A stretch of DNA of 64,000 bases, from the NCBI GenBank assembly GCA_018813765.1, contig JAHJBC010000006.1, forward strand, positions 1 through 64,000, in the 5' to 3' direction. Positions within the stretch are counted from its first letter, which is position 1. Each line of letters starts with the position of its first letter. Shown here piece by piece: positions 1 to 12,889 of the stretch. The notes under the pieces were generated by a model that was not told the origin of the DNA, did not search any database, and saw nothing but the letters and a program-made list of their open reading frames with translations. The position numbers and the translations under genes are program-made. The stretch comes from Gammaproteobacteria bacterium (GTDB taxonomy: Bacteria > Pseudomonadota > Gammaproteobacteria > Burkholderiales > Gallionellaceae).

Positions 1-1
1 A

Positions 2-727
2 ATATTTGCCCAAACCTGCAAGCGATTCAACTGGGTCTGCCATGCGTGGTGCTTGATGGACAACCACTACCACATCGTCGTCGAAACCATCGAGGGCAAC
101 CTTGCCCAGGGCATGCGCCACCTCAATGGCGTCTATACACAAACCTTCAATCGCACACACAAGCGCGTCGGCCATGTTTTTCAAGGGCGATACAAAGCCA
201 TCATCGTTGAGAAGGACGGGTACCTGCTGGAGTTGGCACGTTATGTGGTTCTCAATCCCTTACGCGCCGGGATGGTGAAGGATATTGCCGACTGGCAATG
301 GAGTTCCTATGCGGCCATGCTCGGGATCCAGCCCGCGCCGGAATGGCTGCAGACCGACTGGATACTCGGCCAATTTTCACCACAGCGCCGCCGGGCGATC
401 AACCTGTATATCGACTTTGTCCGCGCCGGAGTCGGATTGCCGAGCGTGTGGGAGCAGCTCAGCGGCCAAGTGTTCCTCGGCTCGGACAGGTTCCTCAAAC
501 GCATGCAGGCGATGACGGACAAGGCCGCCATCGGCGAAATCCCGCGCGCACAACGCCGCCCCGTAGCCAAGCCCCTGGACTTCTATCAAACCAAACATCG
601 AGATACCAAAACCGCAATGGCCGCTGCCTACGCCACCGGCGATTACACCCTGCAAGCAATCGCTGATTATTTCGGGGTGCACTATGCTACGGTTAGCAGA
701 GCGGTTAAGAAGGGTGAAGAGCCATGA
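2..727 (+). CDS. REP-associated tyrosine transposase (RAYT), 5' end missing
   Basis: Single-strand transposase-like protein of the Y1/HUH (IS200-related) superfamily. The reading frame is already open at the left edge and reads through VCHAWCLMDNHYH, so the TTG/ATG near base 53 is internal and the true start lies outside the window. Seen: an HUH motif (NHYHIVV), the family signature RVGHVFQGRYKA, a probable catalytic-tyrosine segment ARYVVLNPLRAG, and a C-terminal helix-turn-helix (DYFGVHYATVSRAV). Known for the family: RAYTs act on short REP palindromes with a GTAG/GGAG tetranucleotide, and several such palindromes occur in this window. Whether this protein mobilises any of them is inference. 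Confidence 0.88.
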   Translation: MFAQTCKRFNWVCHAWCLMDNHYHIVVETIEGNLAQGMRHLNGVYTQTFNRTHKRVGHVFQGRYKAIIVEKDGYLLELARYVVLNPLRAGMVKDIADWQWSSYAAMLGIQPAPEWLQTDWILGQFSPQRRRAINLYIDFVRAGVGLPSVWEQLSGQVFLGSDRFLKRMQAMTDKAAIGEIPRAQRRPVAKPLDFYQTKHRDTKTAMAAAYATGDYTLQAIADYFGVHYATVSRAVKKGEEP

Positions 728-809
728 GTGGTTGTGGGTGCTATATTGCAAGACCTGACCCCGTGACTGTTCCGAGTATGCGCAAGCCATCATTACAGGA
801 GAAGAACTC

Positions 810-2585
810 ATGTTCATTATGGATGTACCGGCAGTTCCGCCGCAGGTCACCCCCATCGTGTTGGTGCAGGCAGGAGGCACCTCGAACACCGCACCGCAGA
901 CGGACTATATCCTCAAAGATTGCCAGGAGACAGAACACACCGGGGATCCAAGTTCGGCCCTGCGCGGCGTTGACCCGGCTGGTTTGGTAAGGGATTACAT
1001 TATGGGTCAGAGAGGTGATGGTAAGCCCATTGATATAGGCTTATTCAAGCCCTCACTATTGCAGGGCACGAGCCATGGAAAAATTACCGAAGGAGTATCA
1101 AATTATGGAAGGGTAGCCTATCGCTACGACCCCGAACCCGGTTTTTACGGAAATGACGAAGCCGTGTTCATGGTCGAATTTGAAGGCAAGCGTTATAAGT
1201 TCATATTGCAGATCAAAGTGATGGAATATGTGCCCGACGATACGACCTGTCCCCCGCCCAAACTCATCAAGGTCACCAAACCTTCTTCGGGCGCATCCGG
1301 TTTGGGCGCGGGCTATAACCTTGGCTCCGTCGGTGTTACCTTTTCTGACCTCGCCGGTGGCGCGCTTGGCCAAACCATCGGCTCTACCATCACCCTCGAC
1401 ACCAACGCCGCCGGCTTCAACTGGTTCATCGACCCCACCCCTGGCCAGAACGAAGAATGGCTCCCCACCAGCAACCCCAACGAATGGGTAGCGAAGGAGG
1501 GCAGTTCGGCAGCGGGCAAGATGGACATGCTCTCCGTATTGCTGCACGAATACGGTCATGCCTTGGGCATTGACCACAGCGCGGATAGCCACGACTACAT
1601 GGCCACCACGCTGACTGCGGGTGTGCGCAGGTTGCCGAGTGCGGAGGAGATGGCGTTGATGCAGCAGTTGCTGGGGCAGGTGAAGGCGACGTTTGCGGAG
1701 TCTACCCCCACCCCAACCCTCCCCCTGCAAGGGGGAGGGGGCTTCCCGACGCTGCCGCTGGGCACCAGCTTCATCGGCTTCCTCGGCCTGTTGCGCAGCA
1801 GCCGTTATGGCGGCGTGAGCATTGCACCGGACGCCAGCACACTGGTCACCCAATACGACTGGGCAGCCAATGCCACCCTCACCAATGGCAGCCTCAACGC
1901 TGCCGATGGCTGGAGCACACAGGGCAGCGTCAACATCGGTAATGGCGCCGCAGTCATGAACGAAGTCTCCGCCAGCCAGACCCGCCTGAGCCAGGTCTTC
2001 CTGACCAGCCCGACGGACCGCTTCCTGAGCTTCACCCTCAGCGGCACCGCGCTCGATGACTTGAACGGCGCTCCCGACGACGCCTTCGAAGTCGCCCTGC
2101 TGGACGCCAACACCGGCGCATCGCTGCTGGGCGGCACCGGCCAGACCCGCACCGACGCCTTCCTCAACCTGCAAGCCGATGGCACGCAGAACCTGGCCAA
2201 CTGCGTCACCTGCATCAACAATGCCGACGGCAGCCGCACCTACCGCGTCGACCTGGCCGGAGTACCCGCAGGCGTAGCCGCCAACCTCAGCTTCGACCTC
2301 ATCGGCTTCGGTGGGAATGGCAGCCACGTGACAGTCAGCGACGTACGCCTCTCCGGCTTGCCGCAACTGCACGACGAAGCCGCCACCCTGCTGGAAGACG
2401 GCACACTCGCCTTCGATCCGTTCGCCCAGGTGGACAACGCCGCCGTGCTGCAACTCGGCTCGCACGTTGTGGACCAACCGGCCCACGGCGCAGTCACCGT
2501 CAATGCCGACGGCACCTTCGTCTACACCCCGCAGGCTGATTACTTCGGCACCGACAGACGCACCTCCGACACGTTACTGACGTAG
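810..2585 (+). CDS. Matrixin-like metalloprotease / cadherin-like repeat protein, truncated
   Basis: The 591-residue protein starts at an ATG behind AGGAGA. Near residue 245 it has HEYGHALGIDH followed by a short segment ending in DYMA, the HExxHxxGxxH zinc site and likely Met-turn of matrixin/metzincin peptidases. The N-terminal part and the last 60 residues resemble cadherin-like/Ig-like repeats (GFYGNDEAVF; DGTFVYTPQADYFGTD). After the catalytic region sits a Pro/Gly-rich stretch (TPTLPLQGGGG) that is a translated palindromic repeat. The reading frame breaks exactly where a cadherin-like repeat should continue, and a further repeat remnant lies downstream, so this is probably the front part of a larger extracellular protein gene that has decayed. 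No classical signal peptide is visible, as for type I-secreted proteins. Confidence 0.7.
   Translation: MFIMDVPAVPPQVTPIVLVQAGGTSNTAPQTDYILKDCQETEHTGDPSSALRGVDPAGLVRDYIMGQRGDGKPIDIGLFKPSLLQGTSHGKITEGVSNYGRVAYRYDPEPGFYGNDEAVFMVEFEGKRYKFILQIKVMEYVPDDTTCPPPKLIKVTKPSSGASGLGAGYNLGSVGVTFSDLAGGALGQTIGSTITLDTNAAGFNWFIDPTPGQNEEWLPTSNPNEWVAKEGSSAAGKMDMLSVLLHEYGHALGIDHSADSHDYMATTLTAGVRRLPSAEEMALMQQLLGQVKATFAESTPTPTLPLQGGGGFPTLPLGTSFIGFLGLLRSSRYGGVSIAPDASTLVTQYDWAANATLTNGSLNAADGWSTQGSVNIGNGAAVMNEVSASQTRLSQVFLTSPTDRFLSFTLSGTALDDLNGAPDDAFEVALLDANTGASLLGGTGQTRTDAFLNLQADGTQNLANCVTCINNADGSRTYRVDLAGVPAGVAANLSFDLIGFGGNGSHVTVSDVRLSGLPQLHDEAATLLEDGTLAFDPFAQVDNAAVLQLGSHVVDQPAHGAVTVNADGTFVYTPQADYFGTDRRTSDTLLT
1704..1746. 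repeat. Palindromic CCCCCTGCAAGGGGG repeat inside a coding region
   Basis: CCCTCCCCCTGCAAGGGGGAGGG is a near-perfect palindrome within the matrixin-like gene. It keeps the frame open and adds a TPTLPLQGGGG-like linker between the protease domain and the following region. Similar G/C-block palindromes occur after ppsA and between hypA and hypB. Confidence 0.65.
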
Positions 2586-2598
2586 TCAGCCGTTTGCG

Positions 2599-2655
2599 GG
2601 ATAACCAGCCACTTGCCAGCTTGCTGGCTTAGTGGAATGGCTGGTAGTTCCATCA
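2599..2655 (+). repeat. 57-bp hairpin element, copy 1 (covarying stem)
   Basis: The element forms CCACT-T-GCCAGC-TT-GCTGGC-TT-AGTGG, a double stem-loop. An inverted second copy at 32421-32477 has the same length and 51 of 57 identical bases. Four of the six differences form two compensatory pairs (C-G to G-C in the lower stem, A-T to C-G in the upper stem). A GTAG sits 3' of the hairpin. It lies just after the point where the matrixin-like frame breaks. Confidence 0.75.
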
Positions 2656-2711
2656 GGAGGTGCTATGCGGCTACTCCCGCACCAGAGGGTTCCAACCCAC
2701 CGTGTCGTGGC

Positions 2712-2822
2712 CGCACCTACACGCCGGACCACAACTACAACGGCGTGGACAGTTTCACTTACAAGGTGAACGATGGCTTGCATGTGCCATGCAACCGGGC
2801 GGTTCAGGTACGTCCGCTATGA
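2712..2822 (+). pseudogene. Remnant of a cadherin-like repeat
   Basis: The frame reads RTYTPDHNYNGVDSFTYKV and then NDG, a textbook end of a cadherin-like/VCBS-type repeat, and stops soon after with an unrelated tail. It has no start codon or ribosome site of its own that makes sense. Together with the truncated gene upstream it suggests an internally deleted large repeat protein, with the 57-bp hairpin at the junction. Confidence 0.6.
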
Positions 2823-2829
2823 GAGTTGG

Positions 2830-3126
2830 CTACTTTCGTGATTTCCAGCTTCGGGGATCGCGGCTGCCGTGCATGATCGCCACAACAATCACCGCGTAAG
2901 GATTGACTCTGTAATACACCCCGAAAGGAAACCGGCGCATCAAAGCGCGGCGGGTGTTTCTGTGCATCAGGGGATAGAGTAACGGCGATTCTGCGATAGT
3001 CGACAAACTAGCCAGCGCCTCATCGAGAAACTGGCGGCCCAGTCCGACGCTTTGTTTCTCATACCAGATGGCAGCATCTTCAAGATCAAGTTCGGCCTCC
3101 GGACGGAGGCGAATCTCCAGCGTCAT
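2830..3126 (-). CDS. parE: RelE/ParE family toxin
   Basis: This 98-residue basic protein has the ParE pattern: an N-terminal RLRPEAELDLEDAAIWYE, a central PLLYPLMHRNTRRALMRRFP, and a C-terminal YYRVNPYAVIVVAIMHGSRDP strand pair. Known ParE toxins act on DNA gyrase and RelE toxins cleave mRNA; which applies here cannot be told. It overlaps the 3' end of the antitoxin gene by four bases (ATGA), the usual antitoxin-first arrangement. Likely autoregulated by the complex. Confidence 0.85.
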   Translation of the reverse strand: MTLEIRLRPEAELDLEDAAIWYEKQSVGLGRQFLDEALASLSTIAESPLLYPLMHRNTRRALMRRFPFGVYYRVNPYAVIVVAIMHGSRDPRSWKSRK

Positions 3127-3332
3127 AACTTGCGTTTGATGTCTGCCAATACGTCGGCTAACAGGCGCCCGCTTTTCCCATCTGTCTCGTAGGCGTCCAG
3201 GCGCTGATCGAGCAAGGCCCGCTGTTCGGCGCTCAGGGGCAGCGCCTTCTGGTCGTTGGCAATGCTGTCCCAGATATCCTCGACCATTCTGATCCGCTCT
3301 TCGACCGGGATTTCCTGCAAGGCTATGTTCAT
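3123..3332 (-). CDS. Addiction-module antitoxin (CHP02574 type)
   Basis: A 69-residue acidic protein whose residues IPVEERIRMVEDIWDSIA and LPLSAEQRALLDQRLDAYE match the small unstable-antitoxin family that partners RelE/ParE toxins. It precedes and overlaps the toxin gene. A clear AAAGGTATG lies before the start. Presumed role: binding and neutralising the toxin and repressing the operon. Confidence 0.83.
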   Translation of the reverse strand: MNIALQEIPVEERIRMVEDIWDSIANDQKALPLSAEQRALLDQRLDAYETDGKSGRLLADVLADIKRKL

Positions 3333-3424
3333 GGCATACCTTTCGTGTGATGGCGAACTGCCAGTTTAGCGCAGTCGGTGGAAAACGTGGGATTGGAGGT
3401 TTTGGTTGCGACCTTTATCCTGAA

Positions 3425-4354
3425 TCAGGCCTCCGGCGCCTCGATGCCGTACACCTCGCGCAGGATATCGACGAAGCGCCGCGCCTGCGGCGACAGGAAA
3501 CGGCCCTTGCGCAGCACCAGGCCGTAGCCGCGTTGCGGGAAATATTCGTTGAGCGGGATGCGTGCCAGTTTTTCGTGGCCGGTGAGGCAGATGTCGGTGA
3601 CGATGGAGATGCCCATGCCCAGCTCGACGTATTTCTTGATGACTTCCCATCCGCCCGCCTCCAGGTTCACCATGAAGGTCAGGTTGTGCTGCTGGAACAC
3701 GTATTTCACCATGCGCCAGGTGGAGAGGTGGCGCGGCGGCAGGATCAGGCCGTACTGGCTGATCTCTTCCAGCGTCACGCTGGTCTTCTTGGCCAGCGGG
3801 TGGCCGAGTGGGACGATGAGTACCGGATCGAAGGTTGCCACCGGCTGGTAGGTGATGTCGTCGGGCACGTCCAGCATGGAGCCGACGGCGAAGTCGATCT
3901 CGTCGGCGCGCAGCATCTTGAGGCCGTCGCGTCCGGTGACGTTGTGGATCTTGAGCTGGATGCGCGGATGCGCGGCGACGAAACGGCGCACGGCTTCCGG
4001 CAGGATATACAGGATGGTGGATTCGCCCGCCCCGATGTTGAGTTCGCCGGATTCCAGCCGTCCGTGCTGCGCGGCGAAGTTCTCCTGCAGTCCGTCTATG
4101 CCCTTCACCAGAGGTTCCGCAAGTGCGTACAGGGTTTCTCCATCGGGAGTAAGCTTGAGAACCGGGCCGCGTCGTTCGAACACGGTCACGCCCAATTCGC
4201 GCTCCATCGCCTGGATCTGCAGGGTCACCGAGGGCTGGCTGAGGAACAGTTTCTGCGCCGCCAGGGTGATGCTGCCGGTGCGTACGACCTCGCAAAAGGC
4301 GCGCATCTGCTTGAGTCTGTTGTTTTTGTAGTAGCTTTGCTTGTCTGTCGTCAT
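3425..4354 (-). CDS. LysR-family transcriptional regulator
   Basis: A 309-residue LysR-type regulator. The N-terminal winged helix-turn-helix is visible as GSITLAAQKLFLSQPSVTLQ followed by AMERELGVTVFERRG; the rest is the substrate-binding effector domain. It is divergent from rnfB and separated by about 230 bp, the classic LysR layout, so the Rnf/oxidoreductase/PEP synthase unit is the likely target. The effector cannot be read from sequence. A 15-bp AT-rich dyad close to its start is a candidate operator. CbbR- or CysB-like specificity is possible but not established. Confidence 0.9.
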   Translation of the reverse strand: MTTDKQSYYKNNRLKQMRAFCEVVRTGSITLAAQKLFLSQPSVTLQIQAMERELGVTVFERRGPVLKLTPDGETLYALAEPLVKGIDGLQENFAAQHGRLESGELNIGAGESTILYILPEAVRRFVAAHPRIQLKIHNVTGRDGLKMLRADEIDFAVGSMLDVPDDITYQPVATFDPVLIVPLGHPLAKKTSVTLEEISQYGLILPPRHLSTWRMVKYVFQQHNLTFMVNLEAGGWEVIKKYVELGMGISIVTDICLTGHEKLARIPLNEYFPQRGYGLVLRKGRFLSPQARRFVDILREVYGIEAPEA

Positions 4355-4383
4355 CGTGTTTCCATGGCGTAATGGGCGCCCGG

Positions 4384-4398
4384 TATTAATTATTAATA
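4384..4398. promoter_or_regulatory. Candidate LysR operator in the LysR/rnfB intergenic region
   Basis: TATTAAT-T-ATTAATA is a perfect 7+1+7 dyad and contains the T-N11-A pattern typical of LysR sites. It lies about 30 bp upstream of the regulator start and 190 bp upstream of rnfB. No convincing -35/-10 pair was found in this gap. Confidence 0.4.
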
Positions 4399-4584
4399 GT
4401 CATGATTGAAACAATTGATTCGCGGAATAATTGTAGCTTGTTTAACCTGTGACCAGAAAATAAAAACAGCAGCAATTCAATGGTGTCCTGAATCAAACTT
4501 ACGTCAGGTGGGGCGTAGATAAGTGTAGCGCAGGAGGGCCGGTCTGTCGGTTCTCCGGGCGCATTTATTGCGGCGGGGAGAGGC

Positions 4585-5466
4585 ATGGAAGCGATTTACA
4601 GCATCATCATCACTGGAGCATTCATGGCCGTCCTCGGTGGCCTGCTTGCGCTTGTGCTGGCGATCGCGAGCAAGAAGCTGTATGTCTACGAAGACCCGCG
4701 CATCGAGCAGGTCGAAGAGTTACTCCCCCATTCCAATTGCGGCGCCTGCGGCACAGCGGGCTGCCATAACTTCGCCGAAAAGCTCGTCACGGGCGAGCTC
4801 GAACCTGCGCGTTGCACCGTCAACGCGCCCGATCATAACGTGGAGATCGCCGGATTGCTGGGCGTCGCCCTGGGCGATGTCGAGAAGCGCGTGGCACGGC
4901 TGGCCTGTGCCGGCGGCAAGCATGTCGCCACCATGCGTGCCAAATACGCGGGACTTTCTTCCTGCCGCGCCGCGACGGTTGCGGGCGGCGGCGGCAAGAG
5001 TTGCGCCTGGGGCTGTCTCGGCCTCGGCGACTGCGCCGACGTGTGCGATTTCGACGCCATCACCATGGACGTCCATGGCCTGCCGGTGGTCGATGTCGAC
5101 AAATGCACCGCCTGCGGCGACTGCGTCGATATCTGTCCCAAGGATCTGTTCTCGCTGCATGTGTTGTCGCACAAACTGTGGGTGGCCTGCCGCAACGAGG
5201 ACGACGGCGATGCCGCCGAGGCCGCCTGCGAAGTGGCCTGCACCGCCTGCGAACGTTGCGTGGTCGATGCCGCCCCCGGTCTCATCCATATGGAACGCAA
5301 CCTGGCCGTGATCGATTACGCAAAGAATGAAGCGGCTGTCCGCAAGGCGATAGAACGCTGCCCCACGGGCGCGATCGTCTGGCTCGAAGGCGGCCGCATC
5401 GTCAAGGGAAAAGCCGCTAAGAAAATCATCCGTATCGAACCATTACCCGTCACCAATGAAGTCTAG
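4585..5466 (+). CDS. rnfB: Rnf electron transport complex subunit B
   Basis: This is the iron-sulfur subunit linking ferredoxin to the membrane part of Rnf. The 293-residue protein has an N-terminal membrane helix (about residues 5-28), the four-Cys Fe-S domain signature PHSNCGACGTAGCHNFAEK near residue 50, and ferredoxin-like clusters (CAWGCLGLGDCADVC; CTACGDCVDICPKD). Further cysteines follow (CEVACTACERCVV). It starts behind GGGGAGAGGC. Unusually it is first in the cluster and separated from rnfC by the giant oxidoreductase gene, which it precedes by nine bases. It is longer than the E. coli protein (about 190 residues), as in bacterial RnfB forms with extra clusters. Confidence 0.93.
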   Translation: MEAIYSIIITGAFMAVLGGLLALVLAIASKKLYVYEDPRIEQVEELLPHSNCGACGTAGCHNFAEKLVTGELEPARCTVNAPDHNVEIAGLLGVALGDVEKRVARLACAGGKHVATMRAKYAGLSSCRAATVAGGGGKSCAWGCLGLGDCADVCDFDAITMDVHGLPVVDVDKCTACGDCVDICPKDLFSLHVLSHKLWVACRNEDDGDAAEAACEVACTACERCVVDAAPGLIHMERNLAVIDYAKNEAAVRKAIERCPTGAIVWLEGGRIVKGKAAKKIIRIEPLPVTNEV

Positions 5467-5475
5467 GGAGAAATC

Positions 5476-10391
<4,916 letters not shown>

Positions 10392-10392
<1 letters not shown>

Positions 10393-11852
10393 TGAAAGCC
10401 GAAGTGAAGCTCGACGATCTGCCGCTACAGGACGGGGAAGGACGCAAGCCGTCCGCTGCCCCCGCCCGCAGGGAACGCGCCGCGCATGCGGGGCGACGGT
10501 CCCTGCTGTTCCGGCTCGCCTCGCTGTTCCGCAGCAAGGGCACCTTCGCGCACGGCATCCATCCGGCTTACCACAAGGAGACCGGCAGCCTGCCGATCCG
10601 TCGCCTGCCGTTCGCTTCGCACCTGGTCGTGCCGCTGGCGCAGCATATCGGCAAGCCGGCGCTGTGCTGCGTGAATGTGGGGCAGGAAGTGTCGCGCGGC
10701 GAAGTTATCGCCACGGCGGACGGCCGCATCTCGCTGCCGGTGCATGCACCGGCCACCGGCGTGGTGGAAGCCATCGGGCTGATGCCTGCCGCCAGCGGCA
10801 AGATGGAGGAGTGCATCACCCTCCGCGTGTACCAGGCCGACGGCCAGGAGGTGCGCGTACGCAAGCCGCGCGATGTCGATGCGATGAACCGCCAGGAACT
10901 GCTGGCCGCGATCCAGCACACCGGTCTCTGCGGCTTGGGCGGGGCGACCTTTCCCGCCCACGTCAAACTTGATGTGCCCGCAGAGATGGGGATAGACACG
11001 CTGGTGGTGAACGGCGCGGAATGCGAACCCTTCCTCACCTGCGACCACCGCATCATGGTGGAGCGCACGCAGGACCTCATGCGCGGCATCCGTTACGCGA
11101 TGCGTGCCAGCGGCGCGCCGCGCGCCATCATCGGCATCGAGGACAACAAACCCGACGCCATCGCCGCGATTGCGGCCGCGCTGCCGGACGACGGCAGCAT
11201 CAGCGTGCAGGCGCTGGAGACCAAATACCCGCAGGGCGCGGAAGACACGCTTATCTATGCCCTGCTCGGGCGCGAGATCCCGGCAGGGCAGCGTCCTGCC
11301 GCCGTCGGCGCACTGGTCAACAACGTGATGACGCTGGCCTATCTGGGCCGCCTGCTGCCCGCGGGCGAAGGCCTGGTCGAACGCGTGCTGACCGTGGCAG
11401 GCCCGGCGGTCGAGAGTCCCGGCAACTACATCGTGCCCATCGGCACACCGCTGCGTTTCCTGCTGGAGCAGGTAGGTGCCACGAGCAGCGCGAAAGAGAT
11501 CATCCTCGGCGGGCCGATGATGGGCATGACCGTCTCCTCGCTCGATGTGCCGGTGACCAAGGGCACCTCCGGCGTGCTCGCTTTCGCCGCTGCGGCCACG
11601 GCGGGCGAGGCACCGCGCGTCTATCCCTGCATCGGCTGCGGCGAGTGCGTCAAGGTCTGCCCGCGCTTCCTCAATCCGGCACAGCTCGGCCTGCTGTCGG
11701 GCAAGCGCGAATATGTCGAGATGGCCGCTCAGTTCAACCTCGACCGCTGCTTCGAGTGCGGCTGCTGCAGCTATGTCTGTCCCTCGCACATCCCGCTGGT
11801 GCAGCAGTTCCGCGTCGCCAAGGCATACAACAGGAAGAACCCGGTCACATGA
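10392..11852 (+). CDS. rnfC: Rnf electron transport complex subunit C
   Basis: NADH-facing subunit of Rnf, 486 residues. Its ATG overlaps the oxidoreductase stop (TGATG), so translation is probably coupled. After a basic N-terminal extension of about 55 residues comes the typical HGIHPAYHKETGSLPIR, a biotin-like fold region, the flavin/NADH-binding domain (NGAECEPFLTCDHRIM), and two ferredoxin clusters near the C-terminus (CIGCGECVKVCP; CFECGCCSYVCP). The polar N-terminal extension before the canonical start is longer than in E. coli RsxC. All expected cluster cysteines are present. Confidence 0.92.
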
Positions 11853-12889
11853 GCATGGAACTCCGTACTTCTCCACATTTAGTCAGCGACCGTAGCGTCG
11901 AACGCATCATGAAGCATGTGGTGCTGTCGCTGCTGCCGGTGTGCGCCTTCTCGGTCTGGCAATACGGCCTGTCCGCACTGGCGCTGTTGCTGGCCGTCAC
12001 CGCGACCTGCCTCGCCACCGAGCGCCTGTTCAACCGCGCCGCCGACCAACCCAGCACTCTGGGTGACTGGAGTGCGACCATCACCGGCGTGCTGCTGGCG
12101 CTGACACTGCCGCCCGCCTTTCCGCTGTGGATGGGCGCGGTGGCCGGATTCGTCGCGATAGCGATCGGCAAGGTGCTGTTCGGCGGCCTCGGCTGCAATG
12201 TGTTCAACCCGGCGCTGATCGGCCGCGCCTTCGTGCAGGCCTCTTTCCCGGCCGCCATCACCACCTGGGTGCCTGCGTTCTCGGCGCAGCGTTTCACCGA
12301 ATTCGCGCCGACCACCTTCACTGTACCGCTGATGATCCCGCCCGATGTCGCCGACTGGGTCAAGCAGCAGGCCGTGGATGCATTCACCGGCGCGACGCCG
12401 CTGGCACGCTGGAAATTCGAGAACGTCACCGCTTCGGCCTGGGATTTCCTGAGCGGCGCGGTGACGGCGTCCGCGGGCGAGACCTCGGCCATCCTGATCC
12501 TGGCGGGCGGCATCTATCTCGCCGCGCGCAAGTTCATGGACTGGCGCATCACGGTCGCGGTGCTGGGTTCCGCCGCGCTCACCGCATGGCTGTTCCAGAT
12601 GGTTGACCCGAGTCATTACCCGTCGCCGACCTTCGTGCTGCTGTCCGGCGGCCTGATGCTGGGTGCGGTGTTCATGGCGACCGACATGGCGACCTCGCCG
12701 GTGACGCCGCTGGGCGTGTGGATATACGGCGCGGTGATCGGCGTGGTGACGGTGATGATCCGGTACTTCGGCGGACTCACGGAAGGCGTGATGTACGCCA
12801 TCCTGTTCGCCAATGCGATGGCGCCGCTCATCGACAAATACACCCAGCCGCGCGTGTTCGGCGCGCGGCAGCAAGGGAAGAAACAATGA
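11849..12889 (+). CDS. rnfD: Rnf electron transport complex subunit D
   Basis: Integral membrane subunit (346 residues, about nine hydrophobic helices). The N-terminus RTSPHLVSDRSVERIM is characteristic of RnfD/NqrB. The covalent-flavin site appears as DAFTGATPLA, in which the threonine of the (S/T)GAT motif carries FMN by a phosphoester bond. It forms part of the electron path and probably the ion channel. The start overlaps the rnfC stop by four bases and its stop overlaps rnfG, consistent with one transcript. Confidence 0.93.
   Translation: MSMELRTSPHLVSDRSVERIMKHVVLSLLPVCAFSVWQYGLSALALLLAVTATCLATERLFNRAADQPSTLGDWSATITGVLLALTLPPAFPLWMGAVAGFVAIAIGKVLFGGLGCNVFNPALIGRAFVQASFPAAITTWVPAFSAQRFTEFAPTTFTVPLMIPPDVADWVKQQAVDAFTGATPLARWKFENVTASAWDFLSGAVTASAGETSAILILAGGIYLAARKFMDWRITVAVLGSAALTAWLFQMVDPSHYPSPTFVLLSGGLMLGAVFMATDMATSPVTPLGVWIYGAVIGVVTVMIRYFGGLTEGVMYAILFANAMAPLIDKYTQPRVFGARQQGKKQ

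Noticed and set aside
1098-2486. Minus-strand open frame opposite the matrixin-like gene
   Set aside because: Low-complexity Gly/Ala/Val/Glu-rich translation without motifs; the plus strand carries the HEYGHALGIDH active site.
2599-2655. Integron attC site
   Set aside because: The ends (GGATAAC/GTTATCC) superficially recall attC core sites, but they do not match RYYYAAC/GTTRRRY and there is no integrase or cassette array.
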